Shown here: positions 8,330 to 17,135 of the stretch, one piece after another
How positions within the stretch are numbered: position 1 is the stretch's first letter
How the letters are laid out: the number at the start of each line of letters is the position of its first letter
Origin: JAZKIX01 sp040384645
GTDB lineage: Bacteria; Pseudomonadota; Gammaproteobacteria; Burkholderiales; Burkholderiaceae_D
Assembly: GCA_040384645.1 (NCBI GenBank)
Contig: JAZKIX010000121.1
Location: 1-47,826, forward strand
DNA: 47,826 nt
Direction of reading: 5' to 3'
Position numbers and translations under genes: made by a program
The notes under the pieces: generated by a model
What the model was told of the DNA's origin: nothing
Database searches by the model: none
What the model saw: only the letters and a program-made list of their open reading frames with translations

Positions 8330-9235
8330 ATGAAATTCATTCAACTATTGCCAATGGCACCGTTGTGCCTATTGATCGCATGCGGCGGCAACAGTGCCAA
8401 CATCCCGGCCACCACGGTGACGCCGCCGCTGGCCGGTCCCGGCAAACCCGCCATCAATGAAGCAGGCGGCTTGCCGGCCAAATATCAATTGGTATGGTCG
8501 GATGAATTTAATCAAGCTGGCTTGCCCGATGCCAGTAAATGGGCATATGACACCATGCGCAACAAGCAGGGCTGGTACAACGAAGAAAAACAGTATTACG
8601 CCAATGCGCGGGCCAAGAATTCTCGTCTGGTCGACGGCAATCTGGTGATCGAGGTGCATAAGGAAAAGTTGGATGCGGCGCAATTCGACGATTATGGTGA
8701 CCAGAATTACACCTCGGCCCGACTCTCCAGTTCCGGCAAAGCATCCTGGAAATACGGCTTTTTTGAAATCAAGGCAAAATTGCCTTGCGGCCGTGGCACC
8801 TGGCCCGCCATCTGGACCCTGTCCAGCCAGCCGTACACCAACTGGCCAGACGACGGTGAGATCGACATCATGGAACACGTCGGCTTCGATGAAGGCGTAG
8901 TGCATGGCTCGGTCCATACCAAAGCCTATTACCACCAGATCAATACCCACATGACATCGACCACCAAGCCGGGCGATGTCTGCGGCCAATTTCACCGCTA
9001 TCAAATGACCTGGACCGCGGATCGCATCACTGTCGGCATCGACGATAAAAACTTTTTCCAATTCAGCAACGATGGCGCCAATAACCGCCATACTTGGCCC
9101 TTCAACCGGCCGCAACATCTATTGCTAAATGTCGCTGTTGGCGGTACCTGGGGCGGCATGAAAGGCATCGACGACGCGGTGTATCCGGTCAAAATGGAAG
9201 TCGATTATGTGCGGGTGTATCAGTTGCCGCAGTAG
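8330..9235 (+). CDS. GH16 endo-beta-1,3-glucanase lipoprotein
   Basis: The 301-residue protein has a lipoprotein signal with lipobox LIAC (Cys18), then a Pro/Thr-rich linker and a GH16 jelly-roll domain from about residue 53 (LVWSDEFN). The catalytic motif GEIDIME gives E177 as nucleophile, D179, and E182 as acid/base. GH16 enzymes with this layout are mostly laminarinases or lichenases that cut beta-1,3 or mixed-linked glucans. Lipid anchoring suggests it sits in the outer membrane and makes oligosaccharides for the GH1 and GH3 enzymes on either side. A clear ribosome binding site (CAGGAG) precedes the ATG. No transporter for the products is present in the window. Confidence 0.92.
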   Translation: MKFIQLLPMAPLCLLIACGGNSANIPATTVTPPLAGPGKPAINEAGGLPAKYQLVWSDEFNQAGLPDASKWAYDTMRNKQGWYNEEKQYYANARAKNSRLVDGNLVIEVHKEKLDAAQFDDYGDQNYTSARLSSSGKASWKYGFFEIKAKLPCGRGTWPAIWTLSSQPYTNWPDDGEIDIMEHVGFDEGVVHGSVHTKAYYHQINTHMTSTTKPGDVCGQFHRYQMTWTADRITVGIDDKNFFQFSNDGANNRHTWPFNRPQHLLLNVAVGGTWGGMKGIDDAVYPVKMEVDYVRVYQLPQ

Positions 9236-9290
9236 GCCGGGCGTTGCAAGATTCGGTAGCAGCTCAACTAGTCGCGAGGTCGCTGTAGCT

Positions 9291-9434
9291 CCCTCTGCCG
9301 CGCTTGCGGAAGAGGGCTGGAGAGAGGGTTCGGGGTAGTTTTTTACGAAGCTAGGAAACGATGAAAATCGATACCGGCCTAGCTTGGCGCCACACACCCT
9401 CTCCCTAACCCTCTCCCGCAAGCGGGCAGAGGGG
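9291..9434. repeat. Large inverted repeat after GH16
   Basis: Two arms of about 39 bp (9291-9329 and 9396-9434), built around CCCTCT..GCTTGCGG and CCGCAAGCGGGCAGAGGG, are imperfect complements. A second pair (AAGCTAGG at 9348, CCTAGCTT at 9378) lies inside. The CCCTCTCCC motif resembles widely spread REP-type repeats. It could form a long stem and end transcription from GH16. Confidence 0.7.
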
Positions 9435-9480
9435 ACATGGGCGCCAGCGTGCACTGAACAGTTGTATTTTTTTAAAATTG

Positions 9481-9555
9481 AGGGGTATATCGAATAATGA
9501 TACCTTTCCCGCAGGCATTCATTGGGCTATTTTAAATACACCTAGCAGTATATTT
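9481..9555 (-). repeat. Dispersed 76-bp repeat, copy 2
   Basis: In minus orientation: hairpin end ATACTGCTAGGTGTAT, core CCCAATGAATGCCTGCGGGA, end ATATACCCCT. It sits 46 bp before the GH3 gene. Confidence 0.75.
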
Positions 9556-9600
9556 CAGCTTTAGAAGTGCGATTTATCATAAAAACGACGAGGAGGCAGC

Positions 9601-12285
9601 ATGAAAACAAGCAAGGCAAGCCCACAAATACAGCGCAGCAGACATTTACACAGCAGCATTGGCGTAGTGCTGGCAAGCACACTGGCCACCAGCGTCAGCT
9701 TGCTGTCCGCCAATCCGCTGACCGAAAAATTGAAAGACTGGCCCAGCCTGACCAGCGCGATCAAGCTCGACCCCGAAATCGAAGCCAAGGTCGCCGCCAA
9801 ACTCAAAACCATGTCGCTGGAAGAAAAAGTGGGCCAGATGACACAGGCCGAGATCGGCGATATCTCGCCGGAACAAGCCAAAAAATACAATGTCGGCTCC
9901 GTACTCAACGGTGGCGGCAGCAATCCCGGCGGTGGCATGGGGCGGCCGGTTGCTGACTGGGTAGCGGCGGCCGACCAGTTCTGGCAAGCCTCGAAAGAAT
10001 CGACCAGTGGCATACCGCTGATCTGGGGCTCGGACGCAGTCCATGGCCACGGCAATATCAAGGGCGCGGTGTTGTTCCCGCACAATATCGGTCTCGGCGC
10101 AGCGCGCGATCCTGCCTTGATGAAGCGCATCGGCCAGGTCACTGCGCTGGAAGTGGCGCGTACCGGACTCGACTGGACCTTCGGCCCGACCCTGGCTGTA
10201 GCGCGCGATGTGCGCTGGGGCCGCGCTTACGAATCGTATTCAGAAGACCCGATGATCGTGCAAGCCTATGCCGGGCCAGCGGTCGAAGGCTTGCAAGGCA
10301 TGCTGGCGCTCGATCCGAAAGCCAATGAACGCGTGATCGCGACGGCCAAACATTTCCTGGCCGATGGCGGCACCACCTATGGCGGGGTGGAAGGCAATAT
10401 CGACCGTGGCGTGACAGTCGCCAGCGAGCTGGACTTGATCAATATCCATGCTCGTGGTTATTTCACCGCGCTCCAAGCCGGCGCCCAGACCGTGATGGTG
10501 TCGTTTAGCGAAGTGCGCGACCCGAAAGCGACCAAGCCGATTGCGATGCACGCCAATTACCATTTGCTGACCGAAGTGCTGAAGCACAAAATGGGTTTTG
10601 ACGGCTTTACCATTTCTGACTGGAACGCCATTGCGCTGGTCCGCACCAGCAATTCGGCTGCGGCCAAGGATTGCAGCGACACCGATTGCCCCGAGGCGAT
10701 CAATGCCGGGATTGACATGATGATGGTGGCCGGCAAGGGAAAATGGCTCGACTTCATCAAGAACACCGTGGCCGAAGTCAAGTCCGGCCAGATCAAGCAA
10801 GAGCGTATCGATGATGCCGTCACCCGCATCCTGCGCGTGAAATACCGCGCCGGCATGTTCGACAAGGCGCGTCCGGCCGAGCGTGTCAAATCCTTGCCTG
10901 ACGTGGGTAACGAGGCCCATCGCGCACTGGCGCGCGAAGCGGTGCGCAAGTCGCTGGTGCTGCTGAAAAACAATGACAAGGCATTGCCGCTGGCGCCTAG
11001 CGCCAAGATTTTGGTAGTGGGCAGGGCGGCCGATACCATGCGTTTCCAGGCTGGCGGCTGGAGCATCAATTGGCAAGGCGATGTCGGTAATGAACAGTTC
11101 CCTGGCGCCACCAGCCTGTGGCAAGCGGTCAAGGCCGTTGCACCGAATGCCAAATACGACGCCAACGGCAATAGCGCCGACGCCAGCATCGATGCTGCGA
11201 TTGTGGTGATGGCCGAGAAACCTTATGCCGAATGGTTTGGCGATGTAGGCAAGCGCGAGACCTTGGCAAGAGGCAAACGTGACGATGAATCGGGCGATCT
11301 TGAGCTGTTGGATAAATTGAAGAAAAAAGGCGTGAAAAAGATCATCACGGTGGTCTATTCCGGTCGTCCGCTCTACATGAACAAGGAATTGAATCGCTCC
11401 GACGCCTTTGTCGCGGCCTGGTTGCCGGGTTCGGAAGGCGGCGGCATCACCGACCTGTTATTTAGCAAGGACGATGGCAGCGTAGCGCACGATTTCAGCG
11501 GCACCCTATCGTTCGCCTGGCCGAACGATCCTTGCCAGGTACGCAACGATAGCGGCGCCACCACCAAAAACCTGTTTGCGCTCGGCTATGGCCAAAGCTA
11601 TGCAAAAGCGGCCAACACCGCGAAGTTGGGCGAAACCGTGCGCAGCGTCGGTTGCGAGCAAGTCGCAGCGCCGTCCGGGCCGGTGGCCAAAGATGCGCTG
11701 GCGATTTTCAACGGCAAAGCCAGCGAACCGTGGCGCGCATTGGTCGGCGGCCCGGGCAAATGGAGCGGCGACGAAGTCAAGCTCGCATCTGGCGATACCA
11801 CCACTTCCACCGGTGGCGAACTCAGCGTGACCCCGGTCGATGGCAAAACCGGCGGCCAATGGAGCGCCTTGAATGCAGTCTGGAATAATGCGCAAGGACA
11901 GCTTTACTTCCAAAGTCCCAACGGCGTGACGAAGGATTTGACCAGTTACCAAAGCGCGGAAGCCAATGTGGTATTCGAGCTAAAACTGGAAGCGCGTCCG
12001 ACTGACACGGTGGAAACCCGGATCGACAGCGTCTATCCCAAGATCGGCAGCCTCGATTTAGCGGCGGCGTTCAAGACGATTCCGCTCAATCAATGGGTAG
12101 AACTGGCGATCCCGGTAGCGTGCTTCGCCGGCGCCGATCTTGATATCAGTAAGGTCAACACCCCATTCTTGATCAACAGCACGGGGAAAATGCGTTTTAG
12201 CATTGGCAATGTGCGCTGGGAGCCGAAGGCAAAACGCGCCGCCAACGTGAAATGCAATGGCGAGTCGCTGGAGTTTCCGGGATAA
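9601..12285 (+). CDS. GH3 family exo-beta-glucosidase (glucan glucohydrolase)
   Basis: This 894-residue protein has a basic N-terminus and hydrophobic segment (residues about 18-40) consistent with export. It then has the GH3 N-terminal barrel (KVGQMTQAEIG near 80, KHFLADGG near 255), the nucleophile D340 in ISDWN, the C-terminal sandwich domain (SLVLLKNN near 455), and an extra C-terminal domain of about 200 residues like those of exo-1,3/1,4-beta-glucanases. It would release glucose from beta-glucan ends in the periplasm. It has its own strong ribosome binding site (GAGGAGG). It follows GH16 after 365 bp of repeats and lacks the LacI-type operator, so separate control is possible. A strong terminator follows. 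Confidence 0.92.
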   Translation: MKTSKASPQIQRSRHLHSSIGVVLASTLATSVSLLSANPLTEKLKDWPSLTSAIKLDPEIEAKVAAKLKTMSLEEKVGQMTQAEIGDISPEQAKKYNVGSVLNGGGSNPGGGMGRPVADWVAAADQFWQASKESTSGIPLIWGSDAVHGHGNIKGAVLFPHNIGLGAARDPALMKRIGQVTALEVARTGLDWTFGPTLAVARDVRWGRAYESYSEDPMIVQAYAGPAVEGLQGMLALDPKANERVIATAKHFLADGGTTYGGVEGNIDRGVTVASELDLINIHARGYFTALQAGAQTVMVSFSEVRDPKATKPIAMHANYHLLTEVLKHKMGFDGFTISDWNAIALVRTSNSAAAKDCSDTDCPEAINAGIDMMMVAGKGKWLDFIKNTVAEVKSGQIKQERIDDAVTRILRVKYRAGMFDKARPAERVKSLPDVGNEAHRALAREAVRKSLVLLKNNDKALPLAPSAKILVVGRAADTMRFQAGGWSINWQGDVGNEQFPGATSLWQAVKAVAPNAKYDANGNSADASIDAAIVVMAEKPYAEWFGDVGKRETLARGKRDDESGDLELLDKLKKKGVKKIITVVYSGRPLYMNKELNRSDAFVAAWLPGSEGGGITDLLFSKDDGSVAHDFSGTLSFAWPNDPCQVRNDSGATTKNLFALGYGQSYAKAANTAKLGETVRSVGCEQVAAPSGPVAKDALAIFNGKASEPWRALVGGPGKWSGDEVKLASGDTTTSTGGELSVTPVDGKTGGQWSALNAVWNNAQGQLYFQSPNGVTKDLTSYQSAEANVVFELKLEARPTDTVETRIDSVYPKIGSLDLAAAFKTIPLNQWVELAIPVACFAGADLDISKVNTPFLINSTGKMRFSIGNVRWEPKAKRAANVKCNGESLEFPG

Positions 12286-12308
12286 AAACTGGCACGGTAA
12301 GTAGCTGT

Positions 12309-12346
12309 AAAAAAGCGCCAGGGATTCGCGTCCCTGGCGCTTTTTT
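12309..12346. terminator. Bidirectional intrinsic terminator after GH3
   Basis: A perfect 16-bp stem (AAAAAAGCGCCAGGGA and complement) closes a TTCGCG loop and ends in six Ts on the plus strand and six on the minus strand. Confidence 0.93.
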
Positions 12347-12462
12347 AATTATTCGGCGTCGTATATTCCGTCGTTCTCGCGCAGGAACCACGATGATATA
12401 TGCCACTGTAAAAGCAGCGCCTCTTACTATGAGATGAACACTGAACTATTCGGGGAAATGGC

Positions 12463-12538
12463 AGGGGTATATGCAAATAATGCACCTTCCCCGCACGCTT
12501 TCAATGGCCCGGATTTTATACTGGCAGGAGTATTTTTT
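12463..12538 (-). repeat. Dispersed 76-bp repeat, copy 3
   Basis: Minus orientation: hairpin end ATACTCCTGCCAGTAT, core CATTGAAAGCGTGCGGGGAA, end GCATATACCCCT. With copy 2 it flanks the GH3 gene in direct orientation. Confidence 0.8.
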
Positions 12539-12581
12539 AAGAAAAATCCCGCTTCCAGGCATTCTGCGGCATCTCCCTAGA

Positions 12582-13385
12582 TCAGTTACGCAGTGTCAGA
12601 GTTCGCTCAACGCTCATTTTCGGCGTCGCCGCAATCAATACCGTATCGACGGTAAAGCTGCCATCGGCCTCCATCGCAAAGTACTCGGCCACGTCGGCCA
12701 CAGCCCGCTGCTGCAGGGAACGGATTGCCAGCACATGCGATTCCGGCGTGTTCATGCGCGCGATCCAGCTCGGAAAATCCAGACGCAGGCGCAAGGTCGT
12801 CACTTCGCCCACGACGAAACCGGCGACGTCCAATAAGCTGCGCCATTCGGCCAGCGAGGCATCGCGCACATGGGACGGGTCGCGCAGCAATTCCAGGCTT
12901 TGCAACCAGGTATCGAGCAGCGGCACGCCGGGCGAAATCACATCCATGAAAATGGCCATGCCGTCCGGCTTCAAGACGCGGCGCATTTGTGCCAGACCAG
13001 CCGGCACGTCGCACCAGTGATGCGCGCTGTAGCGCGTGACTGCGAGGTCGAACGACTGCGCAGGACAGGAGAGCGCTTCCGCCGCGCCAAGCTTGGTCAC
13101 GATATTGGGCAGACCGCGCCGGCCGGCTTCGTCCGCCACTACGGTCAGCATGGAATTGGACAAATCGTAAGCGACCACGCGATTGACCAACGGCGCCAAG
13201 CGGAAAGCGGCATGGCCGCCGCCACAACCCATGTCGAGCGCGATGGCGTCGGGACGCGAGCCGACCAGCTCGACCATCCGTTCCAGATCGGCGCCATTGG
13301 CGTGGACTGCGCTGGTGAGATAGGCTTGGGCTTGCGGGTCGAATTGGCGGTTGACGATGGCATTGTGGCTGGCGGATTGGATCAT
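12582..13385 (-). CDS. Class I SAM-dependent methyltransferase (UbiE/type 11)
   Basis: The 267-residue protein has motif I ALDMGCGGGHAAF (residues about 47-59), an acidic residue after strand 2 (AYDLS), and the post-motif VLKPDG typical of Methyltransf_11 enzymes. It would use S-adenosylmethionine to methylate a small molecule; the substrate is not visible. The ATG at 13385 is chosen because AGGAG lies just upstream (the CAGGAGCGCTCC stretch), whereas the longer reading would include 28 unrelated residues. It is divergent from an MmyB-like regulator with shared upstream sequence, an arrangement in which the regulator commonly controls its neighbour. Confidence 0.85.
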   Translation of the reverse strand: MIQSASHNAIVNRQFDPQAQAYLTSAVHANGADLERMVELVGSRPDAIALDMGCGGGHAAFRLAPLVNRVVAYDLSNSMLTVVADEAGRRGLPNIVTKLGAAEALSCPAQSFDLAVTRYSAHHWCDVPAGLAQMRRVLKPDGMAIFMDVISPGVPLLDTWLQSLELLRDPSHVRDASLAEWRSLLDVAGFVVGEVTTLRLRLDFPSWIARMNTPESHVLAIRSLQQRAVADVAEYFAMEADGSFTVDTVLIAATPKMSVERTLTLRN

Positions 13386-13488
13386 GGAGCGCTCCTGGGT
13401 GGACGGGTGATGGCTAAGTTGGATTGGATCAGGCTCAATAAGAGACAAAAAAGCAAACAGCCAGGCCATTGTGTTCCAGCCTTTTCAC

Positions 13489-13519
13489 TGGTACAAGATA
13501 GCTATTTATCCTGGTATAA
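13489..13519. promoter_or_regulatory. Direct repeat TGGTACAA / TGGTATAA in divergent promoter
   Basis: Two 8-bp direct repeats (13489-13496 and 13512-13519), 23 bp apart, lie in the gap between the methyltransferase and the MmyB-like gene. The spacing of about two helical turns suits a dimeric helix-turn-helix regulator. Confidence 0.45.
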
Positions 13520-13527
13520 ATTCCGCT

Positions 13528-14355
13528 ATGCATCCATCCGACCCGCGCCGTATCCTTGGCGCTTTCATCCGTGCCCACCGTGAACATTTGCCGCCGCCGG
13601 CCAAGGCTAACGGCCGGCGCCGCACACCGGGCTGGCGGCGCGAAGAATTGGCGGAAGCGTCCGGCGTCGGTGTGACCTGGATCACCTGGCTGGAACAAGG
13701 GCGCGACGTGACCGCCTCAGCCGCAGCGCTGGCGCGCTTGGCCGAGGCGCTGCAACTGAACCCGGCTGCGCGTGCCTCGCTATTCGATTTGGCCGGCAAG
13801 CGCGACCCGGTAGCTGCGGCGGAGCCGGAAACCGATTTGTTGCCGGGTTTGCTGGCCCTGCCGGCGCTGCTGACGGTGCCGGCGTACTTGCTCGATCATT
13901 TGTGGACTGCCAGAGCGTGGAATGATGCTGCTGCCAAGCTGTTTAGCGGCTGGCTGGACGACGCAACGCAAGAGCGCAACCTGTTGAAGTTTGTATTTCT
14001 TGCGCCCGCCGCACAAAGTTTGATTGCTGACTGGCCCGAGCGCGCGCGCCGTCTGGTGGCGGAATTTCGCGCCGATTACAGCCGCCGTCCGCAAGATGGC
14101 GCGATGCAAGCCTTGACCGATGAGTTGTCGGCCAGCAGTGCAGAGTTCGCCTGCTATTGGAAAGACCAGGCGGTATTGCATCGCGAAGGCGGTGCGCGCA
14201 GTTTTCACCATCCTGTGCTTGGGGTGCAAAATTTCTTGCAAACTACTTTGTTGGTGGCGTCGCAACAAGAATGTAAGCTGGTCTGTCTGGCGCCACTAGC
14301 GGGTGAAGTGAGGAGCGATTACGCTGCCAAGAACGACCGCGTGCTGGCGACATGA
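13528..14355 (+). CDS. Helix-turn-helix regulator with MmyB-like ligand domain
   Basis: The 275-residue protein starts with an XRE-type helix-turn-helix (residues about 8-85, GWRREELAEASGVGVTWITW) and continues with an MmyB-like PAS-related domain (about 110-265) containing the usual ARAWN and HHPVLG stretches. Proteins of this family are common in Actinobacteria and Proteobacteria and are thought to sense fatty-acid-like or other small ligands. The ATG at 13528 gives the normal family N-terminus; an ATG at 13471 would place the repeated operator-like sequence inside the gene. It lies divergent to the methyltransferase, the probable target. The ligand is unknown. Confidence 0.88.
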   Translation: MHPSDPRRILGAFIRAHREHLPPPAKANGRRRTPGWRREELAEASGVGVTWITWLEQGRDVTASAAALARLAEALQLNPAARASLFDLAGKRDPVAAAEPETDLLPGLLALPALLTVPAYLLDHLWTARAWNDAAAKLFSGWLDDATQERNLLKFVFLAPAAQSLIADWPERARRLVAEFRADYSRRPQDGAMQALTDELSASSAEFACYWKDQAVLHREGGARSFHHPVLGVQNFLQTTLLVASQQECKLVCLAPLAGEVRSDYAAKNDRVLAT

Positions 14356-14625
14356 TCGGAGTTGGTCTTTCTATGTTTTCGTTTGCGACGGATTATGTTG
14401 GCGGATCGATATTGCGACCCAAAATTTAGCGCTATTTGCGTCAAAAATAGTTAAATATTTGGTCCAGAATACAAAATTGCTATTTACTTAGTTTTTCAAT
14501 CGAACTAATATAACGCACTGCCGTGCCACCTTGACTGTTTTCAAAGATTCGGGCGAGCGGCACACGATTTTTGAAGACAGACGTCACACACCCAAGCTGA
14601 CGCCCACCCTATTGAGGAGAACATC
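14356..14625 (+). promoter_or_regulatory. Upstream region of xylA
   Basis: AT-rich region before xylA with a 6-bp inverted repeat TTAGTT/AACTAA (14488-14508) next to TATAAC, a possible -10 box. No xylose regulator gene is nearby. A strong ribosome binding site (GAGGAG) precedes the start. Confidence 0.35.
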
Positions 14626-15939
14626 ATGTCCAGTTATTTCGAGTCGATTCAACCCATCAAATACGAAGGTGTCGACAGCGCCAATCCGCTGGCCTTCCGC
14701 CATTACGACAAAGATCGCCTGGTGTTGGGCAAGCGGATGGAAGACCATCTGCGCTTTGCGGCCTGTTACTGGCACACCTTCTGCTGGAACGGGCTTGATC
14801 CATTCGGCGGCGGCACTTTCCAACGTCCGTGGTTCGAGGGCGCAGCACCACTGGCGCTAGCGGAACAAAAAGCCGATGCCGCTTTCGATTTCTTCCAAAA
14901 ATTGGGCGCGCCTTACTACTGCTTCCACGACCGCGATGTCGCCCCTGAAGGTGCCACACCACGGGAGAGCCACAATAATTTCCTGCACATGGTCGAAGTA
15001 TTGGCCAAGCAACAGCAACGCACCGGCATGAAGCTGTTGTGGGGCACCGCGAACCTGTTCAGCCATCGCCGTTTCATGTCGGGCGCTGGCACCAACCCTA
15101 ATCCAGAATTGTTCGCCATGGCTGCCGCGCAAGTGCGTGATGCGATGGACGCGACCTTGCAACTGGGCGGGGAAAATTATGTACTGTGGGGCGGACGCGA
15201 AGGTTACGAATCGCTGCTCAACACCAAGATGGCGCAAGAGCTGGATCAGCTGGGCCGCTTCTTGTCGATGGCGGTGGAATATAAGTACAAGATCGGCTTC
15301 AAGGGCACCATCCTGATCGAGCCAAAACCACGCGAGCCATCCAAACATCAATACGATTTCGATACAGCGACCGTGTACGGCTTCTTGTGCCGTTATGGCC
15401 TGGAAAAAGAAGTGAAGGTCAATATCGAAGCCAATCACGCCACCTTGTCAGGCCATAGTTTTGAACACGAAATCGAGACCGCAGCCGCGCTCGGTATCCT
15501 CGGCAGCCTCGATATGAATCGTGGCGATCCGCAACTGGGCTGGGATACCGATCAGTTCCCAAACAATGTGCCAGAGACAGCGATGGCCCTGTACCACGTG
15601 TTGAAAGCGGGTGGCTTTACCACCGGCGGTTTGAACTTCGACTCCAAGGTGCGCCGTCAATCGATCGACGCCGCCGACCTGTTCCACGGCCATATCGGTG
15701 GCATGGATGTCAGCGCCCGCGCCTTGCTGATCGCGGAAAAGATGATCACCGACGGCCAATTGGCGAAACATGTCGAGGCCCGTTACGCCGGTTGGGAAAC
15801 ACCGTTCGGCCAAGATATCCTGGCTGGCAAGACCACGCTGGCAGCCCTGGCCGACGGCGTATTGGCTAAGAATGTTGATGTCGCGCCAGTCTCAGGCCAA
15901 CAGGAATATCTGGAAAATCTGGTCAATCGCTTCATGTAA
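14626..15939 (+). CDS. xylA: Xylose isomerase
   Basis: The 437-residue protein converts D-xylose to D-xylulose in the cytoplasm with two divalent metal ions. It has the typical opening of the enterobacterial-type enzyme (YFESIQPIKYEG, residues 4-15), the catalytic histidine region (YYCFHDRDVAPEG near 100), the metal site GTILIEPKPREPSKHQYD (about 227-244) and LDMNRGDPQLGWDTD (about 293-307). Length matches the family (about 440). It is followed by a terminator and then transaldolase, which fits xylose entry into the pentose phosphate pathway. No xylulokinase or xylose transporter is in the window. Confidence 0.97.
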   Translation: MSSYFESIQPIKYEGVDSANPLAFRHYDKDRLVLGKRMEDHLRFAACYWHTFCWNGLDPFGGGTFQRPWFEGAAPLALAEQKADAAFDFFQKLGAPYYCFHDRDVAPEGATPRESHNNFLHMVEVLAKQQQRTGMKLLWGTANLFSHRRFMSGAGTNPNPELFAMAAAQVRDAMDATLQLGGENYVLWGGREGYESLLNTKMAQELDQLGRFLSMAVEYKYKIGFKGTILIEPKPREPSKHQYDFDTATVYGFLCRYGLEKEVKVNIEANHATLSGHSFEHEIETAAALGILGSLDMNRGDPQLGWDTDQFPNNVPETAMALYHVLKAGGFTTGGLNFDSKVRRQSIDAADLFHGHIGGMDVSARALLIAEKMITDGQLAKHVEARYAGWETPFGQDILAGKTTLAALADGVLAKNVDVAPVSGQQEYLENLVNRFM

Positions 15940-15956
15940 TTGTTTTAGTACAAAAA

Positions 15957-15995
15957 CCGCTGGGCCTGCCTGAACAAGGCGCGCCCGGCGTTTTT
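15957..15995 (+). terminator. Intrinsic terminator after xylA
   Basis: Eight-pair stem CGCTGGGC/GCCCGGCG with a 17-nt loop, followed by five Ts and preceded by five As. It probably separates xylA from tal, at least in part. Confidence 0.75.
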
Positions 15996-16045
15996 ATTGG
16001 GCATCATTTTTTAAGCTAACCCTAAACCACACGAAAGTTTTTGCC

Positions 16046-17113
16046 ATGAGCCGTATTCGATCCATCAAGGATTTTGGTCAGCAAGTCTGGCTGGATTATT
16101 TTTCACGCGATTTGCTGGAAAGCGGCGAGTTGGCACGAATGGTGCAAGACGATGGGATCGCCGGCGTCACCTCTAATCCGGCGATTTTTTTCAACGCCAT
16201 CAATACCGATCCGGCATATCAAGCCGCATTGGCCACGCTCAAAACCACTTTGAGCGATCCTGAACAATGTTTTGAAGCGCTGGTCTTGCCCGACGTGCAA
16301 GCCGCTTGCGATATGCTGCGTCCCTTGTACGACAGTACCCAAGGTGAACAAGGCTATGTCAGCTTTGAAGTCTCGCCGCAATTGGCGCAGGACCAAGCCG
16401 GCACGCTCGCTGCGGCGCGCCGCTTATGGGCTGCAATCGACCGTCCCAACATCATGATCAAGATCCCGGCCACGCCGGCTGGATTGCGCGCATTCTGCGC
16501 AGCTACCGCGGACGGCATCAATGTCAACGTTACGTTGATTTTCTCTGCCAGCCAGGCAGCGCAAGTATTCGACGCGTATCAAGATGGTTTGAGCCAGCGC
16601 CTTGCCAAAGACTTGCCCATCGATCGCGTCCACGCCGTCGCCAGCGTTTTCATCAGCCGGGTCGATACCGCCGTCGATAAATTATTGCCGGATTCTGCTG
16701 CCGCATTGCGCGGCAAGATCGCGCTTGATTCGGCCAAGGACATTTACCAGCGCTGGCTACAGCATTTTGGCGGTGCAAGATTCGCCACCCTCAAGGCCGC
16801 CGGCGGCAATCCTATCGCGCCGCTATGGGCCAGCACCGGCAGCAAAAATCCCGCCTATTCTGACGTGCTGTATGTCGAGCAATTGATCGGCGCCGGCACT
16901 GTCAACACCGTGCCGGGCCCGACTCTGGCGGCTTTTGGCGATCATGGCGTTGCTGCATCGACGCTGACCGCCGACCTGGATGGCACACAACAGCGTCTGG
17001 CTGCATTACCCGCGCTGGGGATCGACTTGGACAAGGTTGGCGATCAATTGCTGGCGGAAGGCTTGACCTTGTTTGATGTGGCTTTTGATAAATTATTGGC
17101 GCTGCTGAAATAA
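16046..17113 (+). CDS. tal: Transaldolase
   Basis: The 355-residue protein is a transaldolase of the TAL/FSA superfamily, longer subtype. It moves a dihydroxyacetone unit from sedoheptulose-7-phosphate to glyceraldehyde-3-phosphate through a lysine Schiff base. K139 in MIKIPATPAG is the expected Schiff-base lysine, and GVTSNPAIF (residues about 39-47) is the substrate-binding signature. The late segment KDIYQRW..ASTGSKNP is also typical. Together with xylA upstream it supports pentose use. The gene ends 22 bp before the convergent C13 peptidase gene, and its terminator lies inside that gene's 3' end. Confidence 0.95.
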   Translation: MSRIRSIKDFGQQVWLDYFSRDLLESGELARMVQDDGIAGVTSNPAIFFNAINTDPAYQAALATLKTTLSDPEQCFEALVLPDVQAACDMLRPLYDSTQGEQGYVSFEVSPQLAQDQAGTLAAARRLWAAIDRPNIMIKIPATPAGLRAFCAATADGINVNVTLIFSASQAAQVFDAYQDGLSQRLAKDLPIDRVHAVASVFISRVDTAVDKLLPDSAAALRGKIALDSAKDIYQRWLQHFGGARFATLKAAGGNPIAPLWASTGSKNPAYSDVLYVEQLIGAGTVNTVPGPTLAAFGDHGVAASTLTADLDGTQQRLAALPALGIDLDKVGDQLLAEGLTLFDVAFDKLLALLK

Positions 17114-17135
17114 GTCATTTGCCAGTTTCAAGGCA

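Noticed and set aside
7582..9118. Long minus-strand frames of 224 and 249 residues over GH1 and GH16
   Set aside because: They are shadows of strongly supported glycosidase genes; their residue composition is unlike a protein and they have no motifs.
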